Below, one piece after another: positions 37,000 through 49,608 of a stretch of DNA of 64,000 nucleotides. The stretch comes from Macrobrachium rosenbergii (taxonomy: Eukaryota; Arthropoda; Malacostraca; Decapoda; Palaemonidae). Every line of letters begins with the position of its first letter. Within the stretch, counting starts at the first letter, position 1. Both the position numbers and the translations under genes were made by a program. The stretch lies in contig NC_089753.1 of the NCBI RefSeq assembly GCF_040412425.1, positions 43,396,913-43,460,912 on the forward strand, given 5' to 3'. The notes beneath the pieces are model-generated. The model saw nothing but the letters and a program-made list of their open reading frames with translations. It was not told the origin of the DNA and did not search any database.

Positions 37000-39114
37000 T
37001 TTGTTAGTGCTTTGCTAAGATTTTATTTCAAGCAGTTCTTATATATAAACATCTCCAATTGTTAATACATAAATATATTTTACAGCTTTTATTACATGAG
37101 ATGCTAATATTCACTCAGGCCGTGTAAAGCAATATCAAGAATGACAGTTTACCTTTTCACCGATAGAAAACACCCGTTTGAAACCGAGTGTCTCTGCTGT
37201 TTCTGCGCGCCTTTTGTTAGTAATCATTGGTATTTGGTAGTGTCGAGACAAAGTCAAGATCTTGCGTAGAGGAACTAAATGATTCTTGCTTTGGGCTTGA
37301 CAATGACTGGAGCTAGTACGGTGGTACGAACTGTTGAAGAGCAAGACCGTGCCAACACAAGGTACGGATGTGTAATTTGTATTTATTCACGAATGATGAA
37401 AATGACCTGTGTTACAGTCCAAAGTGTAAACAAATCTGGAAGCCATTTATACACTAAACTGATCGTCAATGTTAGCTCTCGGTAGTGGTAAACGGTGAGA
37501 TTCGCTTCCAGTGGAATGTTAATGGTGGCATTAGGCCTATCCTTTAAGAGTGTCTGAAACGAAAGCTCTTAGAATGCTTGATGTCTTGGAGGAAAAAGAC
37601 ATCAGAAACAGACATTTTTGTACAGGAATCAGTACATTTTTGTTCCGTAGGAAGCAGGTCTTAGCCTACTAAACAGTTCAGAGGTAAATCTTGATAAAAT
37701 TATAGTCATAAGTTGCAGAACTGACTTACTTGCGCTACATCTAACTACATTTTACGGTAATTAATGGTGGGTTATGATAAATAAAAATGTAACAATTTTT
37801 TCACATTTATTGTATCCATTATCATATACTAAATTACACGCAACAGCACATTAAAGGAGGTAAATATTCTCCGTCTATAATCGTATAAAATGTAGCTAAA
37901 ATCCTTGTTTTTCTTTCATTTGATTATCTCGTTATCTAATCCTATAATAAACAACGGAATACTCATTAGCATAAAGTAAGAGTTTATTGTCGGAAGCTTA
38001 GGAAAAGTTGAGAACAATAGAGTTACGAGTTTGAGTTGTTATGAAGTTTCAAGTACCTACTGTATATTTCATAAACTGCTCGTCAGACATTTTTGTTGTA
38101 TTGTTTTTATGTATCGTATAAAAAATCTAACGTAATAACTCTTTAGTATAGTTTCAGAAAAGAGCTATTTTATATTTGTCAATGGCATGTTATAATTTTG
38201 TTTTCATTAAGAATAGGATGTTTTAATGTTGATTACCAATAGACTACAATACGTTGTCGTGAGATATGCAAGCCTTTTGAAGGTGTCGTAAAGTTTCATC
38301 GTTGCTGGTTATGTAAACAGAAAAATCATACCTGTTGGATATTAAAAAGTATTTTTTGTTAATGGTTAAAAGAGATAATGGTCTGGTTTTTGGTTAAAGG
38401 AATTTTATTTAGGTTCCTGATAAGAATCTTGGGTTCAGAGTAGAAAAAAAAAAAAAAGTTTTGGTTCCTTACTAATCGTTTTGGCTCCTATTTGAAGAAG
38501 GTTTGGTTCCTAATTAAACAAGTTCTGGTTCTTGTTGAAGAATTTGGTTTATTTTATAAAGTATAGGCAACTACGATTTCTTCCTGGAATGAATTGAAAA
38601 AGAAACTGAATAGAGAAGAGAAGGAAGGCTTGCAAAATTTCCCTCTGAGAGTAATAGGAGGTATTTTAGAACCACAGACGTTTAACAATTAAAGCAAAAA
38701 GTTAAGGAGTCCAAACCCATGTCACATCGTACTTATTGCCACTAGGATTATATAGCACAGTTAATATGTGTTTTTACTGCCACTTAAGAATATTTGTAAC
38801 AGTTGATAACAGAAATGTCCGTCATATTGTTCCATATCTCTTTATAAAGATAAATTTATATTCTCAGTTAGAAATCATGCTTAAAGGTTCCAGTGAGCTT
38901 TGAAGGTATCATTTTCAATAATAATCATATTCATAATAATTTAAATGGCACTATAATAGAGGTATGTTCAACAGATAAAAAAAGAACCATTATGGGGAAC
39001 CATTGCCATGAAAAAAGACAATAATAATTTCAAAAGAAAATTGTAGTTTTTACTAAAGTGACTGTCTTCAGGGCACATTGACATCGTTTGCAAGTGTTAC
39101 CTGATTGACTCAGA
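37000..39114. other. AT-rich region, no gene recognised
   Basis: Around 38380-38540 about five degenerate GGTTC-containing units of 30-35 bp recur (GTTTTGGTTCCT, GGTTTGGTTCCTAATTAA). A - strand open stretch at 37135-37344 ends at a donor-like GTAAAC but has no recognised motif. Confidence 0.3.
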
Positions 39115-39131
39115 ATTATTATTATTATATA

Positions 39132-39183
<52 letters not shown>
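39115..39183. repeat. (ATT)n microsatellite
   Basis: ATT units with an early ATATAT interruption. Confidence 0.96.
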
Positions 39184-39185
<2 letters not shown>

Positions 39186-39963
39186 CAATGTGCTAATAGT
39201 CTTATGAAACAGTTATGAGGCCATTGACATGATAAGCAAACTTCCATAGAACATAATAAGTAATTATACTGTACAATTATAGAGTAACCCCTCAGCTTAA
39301 TGTAACAGACCTCAGCTTGGTAGAATTTCGAAAGTACACAAAAAAATGTGTTTACACGGGAGAATTTTTAGCGGTAGTTCCATTCGTGTTTCGAATGATT
39401 CAGACCCTTTTGTTTGCAAACCACTTGTTTCTATGTTTGCTACTCGCCTTCCCGCCTTCCGTGAAATTCCAGTAGAAAATCAATACAAAAAATCCTTTAA
39501 AAAAGTGATGCATCCTAGCCCTATGTTTCGTAACCTAACCTAACGTAGGGAGCCGGGTTCCCGCCCCTGAACTTACCCGACTCGGCTCTGCAAATCGTGA
39601 AGACTTAGTAAGAATACTCGTGCATCCTAGTGATTTTAATTGATAAATTGCGAATTTCTTGTTTTATCATAATTAGTGGAGATAATGAAACAATTCTTAA
39701 AATCGTTGTGTGTACTTATGAAATATAACGGTTAACTTGCCAGGCTTGGCTACTTCTCAGGAATGATATTATGGTTCTTTGCGGATAAGTAAGTGTGAAA
39801 CAGAGGTCAGTTCAGGCTAGAAGTTACATGGAATTACTGCTGGCTGTGGGTTGTATTCAACGTTGAAGCTTATCCTATACTGTAGGGTCGTTGTTTCGTG
39901 TCAATCAGAATTTGCTGCTTATCAGGGGTCGGGCCCTTAAAGTTTATAATAAGCTGAGAGGCG

Positions 39964-40901
<938 letters not shown>

Positions 40902-41104
40902 TCAGAGCACCAAGCAGAGCAAGAGGACGACTCCCAGAGTCACCCAGAGCGACCTGGGGTGATTGACAGGTGCGGGGTTGCAGCCGTCCCAGTCACAGGT
41001 ATCGTGGCACACCTCGGCCACCTGTCCCCTGTCGTTCCTGCCTTTCTCGCAGTCCCATCCCATGTCCGTGGGGCCACATGTTCGGACGAGGGACACCAGC
41101 ACGC
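40902..41104 (-). CDS. Ly6 protein exon 3 (second half, CN motif, GPI-type tail)
   Basis: Acceptor GTCCCAACAG. It encodes VLVSLVRTCGPTDMGWDC, then EVCHDTCDWDGCN and the hydrophobic C-terminus, with TGA at 40904-40902. It is GC-rich relative to its surroundings, as exon 2 is. Confidence 0.95.
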
Positions 41105-42167
41105 CTGTTGGGACGAGTGGGGGTGAAAAGGAGACGTAATCAGAAAGATGTTACTTGATTATATTGTTGAATTTAATTCGAATGTAATGTAATTCTAGAG
41201 TTATTTTTCATCTTTGCTTGTTTAAGTGTTATTAATGTATATACAGTACACGTCAATTCTTCCATATAATCATGTATGTGAGTATGTAATTACGTTATGT
41301 AATCTCAGCATGCAATAGACATGATACATATAAGTATTGCCCTCATCAAAGGCATACATCTATATTAACGAATATACTTAAGTGCAAATGTATGGTAGAA
41401 ATAATCAATAGGCGTATTTGAAAAAGTGACATGTCTGCGTTAATTTTCATTACCAACTGATGTATGTGTGTATTATAAACTCACATGTACAAGTATTACC
41501 AACATACAGGTCCGTGTGTGTGTATATATCAACACATGTGATTATTATTATTATTATTGTCGTTATTCTTATTATTATTATTATCCAGAAGATAAACCCC
41601 TCACATGAAACAAGCCCAAAGGGGCCATTGACTTGAAATTCAAGCTTGCGAAGAATAAGGTGTCCATTAGAAAAAAATAGTAAGAGGAGGTAAAAGGAAA
41701 TAAAAGAAGAGCTCACTTATTAAAAAAAAAAAAAATAAATTAACAAATTCATAAGCAAATAGAAAAAATGTAAGTAAATTATTAAAATACGGGGAGAATT
41801 GTGTTAGGGTGTCCATTGGAAAGAAATTACAGAGTATGTTAAGAAATACAGAAAGAAGATATGTATTAAGTGCAAACGACTCCCGAGTAATTCCTCATCA
41901 GACTCACGGGAATCCTGTTCCGCAGGCATGTACGTCCTTATGGTCATGCAGACGCTCATGGACTTGTCGCAGGGCTCGGGATTCGGCGGGGTCTTCACGC
42001 AGGAGTCGTCGCCTCCCAGGGCCACGTCCGCCTCGCACTGGATGCAAGAGATGCCCTGTCCTGCGAAGGAAGAGATCGAGGGGTTTGATTGAGACGGAAA
42101 CGGTAAGTTGTTTGGATAAGATGAAAACGTATGTGGGTCATCGTGAAAGTGAAGGGAACGTTTGTGA

Positions 42168-42233
<66 letters not shown>

Positions 42234-43137
42234 AGGCGTCAATACTCATCTTCCAGCTCTGCAGTTAGTGGGTTCTAGAGTTAAAACAGCGATGGCTCTT
42301 AGCTGTCATCAAATAAGTGATGCATTGCCCTTCCCATTTTTTATGAACTTCGTTCAAAGATAAATAGACAGAGATAGAGAGACAGAAAATCCGATCATAT
42401 AACATACTGTATCGGATGCCTCTGGAATGGAACAGGAAAGGGATAAATATTTGACAGCCGAAGTTGAGGAATATAACTGAAAATGAAATGCCAATTAGAT
42501 ACAGACTTTAAAATGAAAATGATGAAACGTAGAAGGACCAGTGGGAATGTATAAGCTAAATACCTCATTTACTTATGTCATTTCAGACTAAAGAAAAAAA
42601 ATATACACAAAAGTTGTGCGGTGGAAAAGTTGTTGATTATTTTCCGGAAATTGGTCGGTCGTCATCAAAGGCTCCCTCTCCCCTCCCCCGAATTCATTAG
42701 GACCTATTACATATTTTTTGGCGGACGGATGGTTTGTGGTTTTTTTTATTTTCTATTTTTTTGGTGAACGAGGGGGAATTTTAATTAGAAAGTAATGATA
42801 TCAAAAGACAGTCCCGGTAGTTTTTCCTCTGACTCTCGTGAACTTTGGGGTTTCCTGGTTGAGTAGAGATGTATTTAATGAGGGGAAAAAAATGAGAAAA
42901 AAATATAAAAAAGTGGGAAGTTACTGTACAGGTAAATGAGGCAGAAATGAATTAATAATAAAATTTATGTACTTAATAAGGATTTCTTTTGACAAGTCTT
43001 GTGTAAATTCAATTTTTTAAATTATAATTATAATTTTTTCAAAGTGACATTTTGATAGATGTTTACTAAAATAACGCCATCCATTATAAAAAGAATCACC
43101 AGATCCAGTTTGAGAACAATAATTCATGAATCCTGAT

Positions 43138-43218
<81 letters not shown>

Positions 43219-43500
43219 GTATTGAAGGTCGAGTTTAACCTTGACAATTGCCTCAGATGTTGCCTCACTCAAGGGTCTGTGCACTAATTGGATAAAATCT
43301 GGTCAGGTGAAGAAAGCGAGTGATTATAGATAGATGAATGGATAGTTTGGATAGACAGATAGATAAATAGAAAGATAGATATAATCATTCCTAAGACATA
43401 TTCTTAACATCCTCTTCCTCCACTCTGAGGGCTTTAATTCTAGAAAGCATACATCATGGCAATTTGACCATATGACCAACGCAGACACAAAGCTTCCTGG

Positions 43501-43558
<58 letters not shown>

Positions 43559-43893
43559 CCTACGTTTTTATAATTGGCTGTAGTTAATGTTTCTTGTTGA
43601 CTGTTCCTTGTCATCATTCTTTCTATTTTCATTTTTGATTAATCGGTTTTTTAAAATTTGGCACTTACGTACGAGATAGTCCCTCTCCCTTTGTTCTCCA
43701 AATTTGAGTTGCTTCTTTTATTTTTAGAGACCCGAGAAGGACAAGACTTCCTCAAAAACGTAAGAAAATTCTGTAAGTGATAATTGAGCTGCCTCTTGAG
43801 GGTAGGCAGGTTAAACTATTCATGAAATACAGAGGACGGCAAAGAAAATAGCTTTCTGCTGCTAAAGAATTTTTGATGTCGCCTCTAATGACC

Positions 43894-43955
<62 letters not shown>

Positions 43956-44022
43956 CTGCTCTGTCTCTTACTCTTTAGCTGCTCTCTGTCTCTCTTACAG
44001 AGCTGCTCTCTGTCTCTCTCTA

Positions 44023-44075
<53 letters not shown>

Positions 44076-44120
44076 GTCTTACTCTTTCAGGGCTGCTCTC
44101 TGTCTTACTCTTTCAGAGCT

Positions 44121-44190
<70 letters not shown>

Positions 44191-47100
44191 GGCTGTGTTT
44201 TAAACCTATTAAGTCTGACGAGGAATGGCTCTGCCCGATAATCTCCTGAGAGGCTTTTCCCAGCGAAGATTAATTCGGATGGTTTGTTTTCATTGGACAT
44301 TTTTCTTAGCCTCAGGAGACCGAGGAGGGATCACGGACCTAAATCTTTTTTATAAGGCAGACAAGATTCTCGGAAGAAAAGAGGCAATGGAATTTTATAA
44401 TTTAAATCGAGGGGGGAGAAGGTTTTCTTTGCGGATGTTTGATCAGCCTTTTCGTCAGGCTTTTTCTCTCTTCAAAGGGACTCTGAAGTTTGTTTTTCTA
44501 CATCTTTCATCTTCTACGGAGAACATTTTTTGTAACAATGAAAGATGATATTAATTTTCTCTAGGGGAGAAAGTGAAAGATGTTTCAGTAGCCAGTTTTT
44601 AATCATGTCAGAGTAGCTCAGAATCTGATGCTTCTTTATGTTGACCTATCCATTAAAATCTGTGTTCTGTGGTAGGTTTTGTACAAGTTTTCATCTTCAT
44701 ATGAGCTCTGGGTCTTTAAAAATTGAAGAACTTATCACCTGCGTACGTAGTTATGTTGCGTGCATATGTAGTTATGTTGCCTGTATATGTAGTTATGTTG
44801 CCTGTATATGTAGTTATGTTGCCTGTATATGTAGTTATGTTGCTTCATGAGTATGGAATGAATAAACAATTCAAAAGTGTTGGGAGGAGGGGGGGGGGAG
44901 ATGAAGACCTAGAAAGGGATGGATAGATTAAGTGAAAGAGGTACTGGAAAGGCTCCTTTAACATCCACGAAGCGAAGGAGTCTGTGCAGGATAGAAGTGA
45001 GTGGCACATTGTTGGTAAGTATAAGGAGCATCTAGTATGAATGTGGCAGTGATCACTGATATTTTTCTTCGGGAGACGCCCCTTGTTATCGAAAACAGCT
45101 TGACACGTAAAACCATACGTAAGTTTTTGAATATGCACGTGTGTCCTGCACAGAGATCAACTTACAACAAGGTCTAGAGAATACTCTCTAGACCTAGCTT
45201 ACAATATTTTTCCAATATGGGAAACAGAGGCAGAGAGCGAGAGAATTTCCGATGCTTTCTTGGAAGATACTCTTTGTTATTGAAAAGGAATTGATGTTGA
45301 TAAAAATATACGTGAATTTTTGTATGTCTGTGTCTTCTGCACAGAGATCTGCTAAAGTTGGTGTCCAATATGGCAGAGAGAGCGAGAATTTCCGTCTTCT
45401 TGGAAGACACCCCTTGTTACTGAAAAGTGTTTAACACCGGTTAAAATATATGCTAATATGTGTATATATCTGTCTGTTCTGTACAGAGATCAGCTTACAA
45501 TAGGTATCCAGTGTAGAAGATAGAGACGTAGAGTGAATAGAATTTCCGATGAAATCAGCGTCCCTTGAACACGGAATCCTAACCATAAAGTATCGAAGAA
45601 TCGGTTTCCAGAGAGAAGAAGAATGGGACCTCGTTGGGAAGGGGAAACTTAGGAAAAGTTTGCCATCTGGGACGAGGTATAGGATGTGTCTGTGGCCACA
45701 GAGCACTTTGGGAATACGAATGATTCTGATGTAGGCGGAAAGGAGACTTTTATTTATGATCTAATGGCAGTGGAGGGAGGAAAAGGATATTGTATAAATA
45801 TATCAGAAAATGTATGAGTGAAGAAAGTGAAAACAATGTATTGGGGACTGAGGAGACAGTGTAGATGACAGACAGAAAAGTGCCACTCTATCGTTTTTAA
45901 TATCAAATATGTTATGGTTGGAAGGGGGGTGGCGGGTACTTTGCTTCTCATTTCAGTTTATTAGTTTTTTCAGTCAAAAATCACATCGAAGCTCTGCATA
46001 CCAAGACTTCTTGAAGGAAAAGCCCTTTCTTTATCCATATAGCTGAATATCCCCTCAGGTTGTTAATTGCCGTTTTTCAGAAAATTTACCTGAAAGATGA
46101 AGTTGATTCAAAGGCAGCATATACAATCAATATTTATTTCTCTACTTCAGTCAGACTACTCGTATTTCTGTCACTGCTCTTTTGAGGGCGTTCGTCTTGG
46201 AACATTTTAGTTTAATGGTTGTTTCTCCTTTCTATAACTGAGCTTCGGAATTCACTCTCTCTTTCGCTTACTCCTTTGGCTCCTTTGGGCCTCATTATAA
46301 AACAGTGCCATTCAAATCAGACACAAATGTTTATTGCAAGTTTCAGAAAGGGTTGGTTGCATTTTTGGTTTTCTATTCAGGTTTGTGCTTGACACGAGGG
46401 TCTGACACCCTCTCTTTCCGTCCCACACTGTGAAAGCAAGCTTCCAAGATCGAACTGGGGTCCTCTGGCACCAGAATCTACAAGGATATCCACCTAACCA
46501 TTGGGAGGCTTTGGAATTCTGTCTGTGCTTTCGTCTTCCATTATTCTCTTGCTCCTAGCTCTGCCAGATCAACAACGCGTTGCTCTCTTTGAAATTAGTT
46601 TTGACACTTAAACCATATTTAAACTTTCCTTTGGGCTGGGCTTTTCTACAAAGCAAGCAAAACTCCTACATGTGTGTTAGGTTTAATGTATATATATGTA
46701 TATAATTACTTTTTAACATACACATTTCCTCATAATCAAAACACGGGAAAACAAATTGCTACGTTCTGTAGTAATATGCGTATATATTATAATTATCCCC
46801 TTAGGGGGCTAGTGCCTTCAGTGCACCTCACTTGGTGCGCTGTAAGCATTACTGGAGAATCTTTTCAGCGTCCCATCGGCCCCTAGCTGCAGCCCCTTTC
46901 ATTCCTTTTACTGTACCCCAGTTCATATTCTTTCTTCCATCTTACTTTCCACCTCTCCTAGCAGTTTTTTCACAATGCAGCTACAAGGTTTTCCTCCTGT
47001 CACACCTTTCAAACATCTTTACTGTCAATTTCCCTTTCATCTCTGAATGACCTCGTAGATCCCAGCGCTTGGCCTTCGGCCTAAATTTTAGACAGTATTC

Positions 47101-47207
47101 AAATATCAGTTCCAAGTGAACTTACCTTCATGGAAGAACGAGCAGAGAAGAAGAACCGAAAATAAACAAGGGAGAGGGAGACGCAGATAAGTCCCGGATG
47201 GCATCAT
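40902..47207 (-). CDS. Ly6/uPAR three-finger protein, sleepless/quiver-like, complete, three exons
   Basis: A secreted three-finger domain protein, probably tethered to the outer membrane face by a GPI anchor. Related arthropod proteins (sleepless/quiver and other Ly6 members) modulate ion channels or septate junctions; which applies here is unknown. Exons on the - strand are 47207-47126, 42060-41908 and 41104-40902, all GT-AG and in phase, giving 145 residues. Residues 1-27 form a signal peptide (LPLPCLFSVLLLCSFF core). The mature part opens with ISCIQC. Ten cysteines lie at 33, 36, 48, 58, 65, 88, 97, 111, 115 and 120, the last in the hallmark CN (DWDGCN). A hydrophobic tail, LWVTLGVVLLLCLVL, ends the protein, as in GPI signals. 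The start is ATGATG in a GCC context; the first ATG is used. The 5.1-kb first intron holds microsatellites, a minisatellite, a LINE fragment and a SINE-like copy. Confidence 0.93.
41540..41584. repeat. Interrupted (ATT)n
   Basis: ATT units broken by GTCGTTATTCTT, in the Ly6 second intron. Confidence 0.9.
41908..42060 (-). CDS. Ly6 protein exon 2 (first half of three-finger domain)
   Basis: Acceptor TCTTCCTTCGCAG, donor GTGAGT from 41907. 153 nt encoding QGISCIQCEADVALGGDDSC, then a segment ending CMTIRTYMPAEQDS. It carries the CxxC start of the domain and five cysteines. Confidence 0.94.
42172..42230. repeat. (CT)n microsatellite in Ly6 intron
   Basis: 59 bp of CT, about 110 bp upstream of Ly6 exon 2 on the gene strand. 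Confidence 0.98.
43140..43216. repeat. (CT)n microsatellite
   Basis: 77 bp of CT. Confidence 0.98.
43502..43555. repeat. (CT)n microsatellite
   Basis: 54 bp of CT. Confidence 0.98.
43899..44188. repeat. Complex (CT)n with GAGCTGCTCTCTGTCT units
   Basis: Three CT tracts separated by repeats of a GCTGCTCTCTGTCT unit and CTTACTCTTTCAG. A tandem array appears to have been built around the dinucleotide. Confidence 0.95.
44741..44845. repeat. 21-bp minisatellite, five copies
   Basis: The unit TATATGTAGTTATGTTGCCT plus G repeats five times without length change. Being a multiple of three, it keeps a frame open on the + strand, but no gene is associated. Confidence 0.93.
44880..45045 (+). pseudogene. 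LINE C-terminal fragment, frameshifted
   Basis: Reads RPRKGWID, then VKEVLERL, then in a shifted frame NIHEAKESVQDRSEWHIVG. This matches the usual LINE end 'GRPR..W.D.VK..L - A...V.DR..W'. Stops interrupt it. It lies in the Ly6 first intron. Confidence 0.65.
45060..45550. repeat. Tandem repeat, ~150-bp unit, about 3.5 copies
   Basis: Units share CTTCGGGAGACGCCCCTTGT or CTTGGAAGACACC-like segments, then GTTATTGAAAA, TGT.TC.TGCACAGAGATC and GAGAATTTCCG. The copies have diverged. Confidence 0.82.
46405..46490 (-). mobile_element. Degenerate tRNA-like SINE head
   Basis: On the - strand CCTCCCAATGGTTAGGTGG (box A-like) and CCCCAGTTCGATC (box B-like) flank an anticodon-arm-sized segment. The pairing is poor. 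Confidence 0.45.
46800..47093 (+). mobile_element. SINE-like family B, copy 2
   Basis: Begins TAGTGCCTTCAGTGCACC and carries TCGGCCCCTAGCTGCAGCCC. It ends GCGCTTGGCCTTCGGCCTAA. It lies only about 30 bp from the splice donor of Ly6 exon 1, inside the intron. Confidence 0.9.
47126..47207 (-). CDS. Ly6 protein exon 1 (signal peptide)
   Basis: ATG at 47207-47205, donor GTAAGT from 47125. 27 codons plus one base: MMPSGTYLRLPLPCLFSVLL, then LCSFFHE. The combination of a signal peptide, a perfect donor and a phase match to the next exon supports it. Confidence 0.88.
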
Positions 47208-47398
47208 GGCGATGGCTCTTGGTACGCCCACTCACATAGACACAAAATCACGCCCACGCCTTTCAGTACTTCCCCTCCTTTGCGCCAAAGGGCGTCGCGT
47301 AGGCTCGGGGTCTTAATTCTGTGGTTTTCCGAAGTACTGCGTCATTTCTGTAATGGATGGAAGGAGTATATTAAAATGGAGCATAAGATGACCAACAC
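47208..47398. promoter_or_regulatory. Upstream region of the Ly6 gene
   Basis: Sequence immediately upstream of the Ly6 start codon, GC-richer than its neighbours. The promoter should be here or farther upstream. No TATA box or initiator could be chosen by eye. Confidence 0.3.

Positions 47399-47491
<93 letters not shown>
47399..47491. repeat. (ATT)n microsatellite
   Basis: About 30 ATT units with one phase slip, less than 200 bp upstream of the Ly6 start codon. Confidence 0.98.
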
Positions 47492-47659
47492 TAAAACCCG
47501 TTTAAAGAACGTTGGTCTTCAGATGGCAGATTTTTCAGGTGGGTTACTATTTATAATTATTGTTTATAGTTCGGGTTTTAAAAGCTGAATCCAGCAGTAG
47601 CTGTCATGCACTCCTAGCGATGATAGTGTACCGATAAAAAAAATAATGATAATTAAAAC

Positions 47660-47662
<3 letters not shown>

Positions 47663-47750
<88 letters not shown>

Positions 47751-47758
47751 GTGTGTGT
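47663..47758. repeat. (TA)n then (GT)n
   Basis: About 85 bp of TA followed by GTGTGTGTG. Confidence 0.98.
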
Positions 47759-47822
47759 AACCAAATAACCATACGAATTTACTGTATGTATGTGTATACA
47801 CACACACACATATATCATTAAT

Positions 47823-47920
47823 CGTGTTAGGCTTCAACAAGAAGGAATGGATTAGCTTCCAGATTATTTAATTAAAGAATCTGGAATCTAAGTCATCCCG
47901 TCTTATTGAAGCCTAACACG
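47823..47920. repeat. Foldback hairpin, 43-bp arms
   Basis: CGTGTTAGGCTTCAACAAGA at the left returns inverted at the right. About 37 of 43 positions pair, and the loop is ATTTAATTAAAG-like. It sits next to a CA/TA tract. Confidence 0.88.
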
Positions 47921-48130
47921 AGTAGTGTGTATATGTGCGCGCGTAAGTGTGTGTGTGTGTGCGTGAGTGGGTTGGTAGATGAGTGTCTTTTTCCTTTAGA
48001 TGGGAAAAGCAAACCTTCTAGGATAAGATTGCAAGCCTCACTTCTTGCCTCAGTGATGTAAAGGTTCCGTGGGAATAGGCAGAGAGGAATAATTGCAGGT
48101 CTTTCTCTAGACCGAGAACGGGATATGCTC

Positions 48131-48776
48131 TATATCAGGTCCACAATAATATTCAGTGGTGAATTATGTTCATTTTATAAAAACGTTACAAAAGCTTTCG
48201 AACCCTGTCCTGGGTTCATCTTCGGTCTAAATAAAATTTTAGTTAGACTGAAGATGAACCCAGGACAGGTTTTAGTTAGAGTGAAGATGAACTCGGGACA
48301 GGTTTTAGATAGACTGAAGATGAACCCGGGACAAGGTTTAGTTAGACTGAAGATGAACCCGGGATAGGTTTTAGTTAGACTGAAGATGAACCCTGGACAG
48401 GTTTTAGTTAGACTGAAGATGAACCCAGGATAGGTTTTAGTTAGACTGAAGATGAACCCAGGATAGGTTTTAGTTAGACTGAAGATGAACCCAGGACAGG
48501 TTTTAGTTAGACTGAAGATGAACCCAGGACAGGTTTTAGTTAGACTGAAGATGAACCCAGGACAGGTTTTAGTTAGACTGAAGATGAACCCAGGACAGGT
48601 TTTAGTTAGACTGAAGATGAACCCAGGACAGGTTTTAGTTAGACTGAAGATGAACCTGGGACAGGTTTTAGTTAAACTGAAGATGAACCCAGGACAGGGT
48701 TCGAATCGAAAGCTTTTGTAACATTTTTATAAAATCAACATAATTCACCACTGAATATTATTGTGGACCTGATATA
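48131..48776. mobile_element. Foldback element with internal 33-bp minisatellite
   Basis: Arms 48131-48228 and about 48683-48776 are near-perfect inverted copies (TATATCAGGTCCACAATAAT at the ends; inner ends GTTACAAAAGCTTTCGAACC). Between them is an array of fourteen 33-bp units whose sequence is that of the inner arm end (AGACTGAAGATGAACCCAGG, then ACAGGTTTTAGTT). Long inverted ends carrying tandem repeats are the architecture of foldback-type DNA elements in Drosophila (FB, Galileo). No transposase is present. Confidence 0.85.
48241..48702. repeat. 33-bp minisatellite, 14 units without indels
   Basis: The unit AGTTAGACTGAAGATGAACC followed by CAGGACAGGTTTT repeats with exact 33-bp spacing from 48241 to 48702. 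The frame QVLVRLKMNPG stays open except where CAG has become TAG, so it is probably not coding. Confidence 0.95.
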
Positions 48777-48990
48777 CAAATAATTGTTATATTTTGCAGA
48801 GAAAAGAGAGAGAGAGAGAGAGACGGGCGGGTGTAATAATTATATGGGTACAACGGTACTTGATATATAGTGCACCTTAGTATACGTATTATTTCAGAAA
48901 ATTCTGAAATATCCTTCGTTCTTGCAAACAACAGTCATAAAATTTACTATAGAATACATTTACCATTGTTAGGTCAAGACCTAAACCCCA

Positions 48991-48997
<7 letters not shown>

Positions 48998-49071
<74 letters not shown>
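48998..49071. repeat. (CT)n microsatellite
   Basis: About 74 bp of CT. Just before it is CCCCACCCCAC. Confidence 0.98.
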
Positions 49072-49608
49072 GCATAGTAGCCGTGGGGTCTTTTAGGCTG
49101 GCAAAGACGAAGCCGGTGTTTAGATAACTCTATGCAAATGGGATCTTTCAGACATATTTTTTCTTCATGAATAATAAGCCTGTTTTACCCTTTTTAACTC
49201 AAGTACCTTCTATCATTATCTTCTTTTTAATAGTTTTTTTCAGACTTTTTAAAGCTATTTTTTTAGGTTGTTCTGTTTTAATGGCTGTCTTTTTAGAAAG
49301 CTACTTAAGTGATTTTTAGACAAAAATTGTTATAAAGTTTTTTTTTAACTTTTACAAAGAAAGTTTTACCGTTTTTTCCGAAAGCATTTCCCTGCATCGT
49401 CTCCCTCGTAATGATATCATTAGCGAACGCATACTGTCAGTAACGACGGTATTATAAGAGAGGGTCGATTCATCAAGTCCTAAACGTTACACAGGCGCCA
49501 GTGGTGAGAGAGTGTCAAAGTAAACCCATAGACTATCATTGTTACACACAGAAGCAAAAAAATAAAGGGATGGGTAAGATTTGCGGGTAAAGGAATAAGC
49601 AGTTTGAT

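Noticed and set aside
37135..37344. - strand open stretch ending at a GTAAAC donor
   Set aside because: No acceptor partner or family similarity could be recognised.
39525..39550. CCTAACCTAACG, and GGTTAGGTTAGG near 25770, as interstitial telomere repeats
   Set aside because: Only two to three TTAGG-like units each; this occurs by chance in arthropod genomes.
44225..44548. 107-codon + strand open frame with ATG
   Set aside because: It lies in the Ly6 intron directly after a (CT)n complex, has no recognised domain and no splice signals of note.
48125..48721. Protein of repeated QVLVRLKMNPG units
   Set aside because: The frame is open because the unit is 33 bp; several units have CAG changed to TAG, and no gene context exists.
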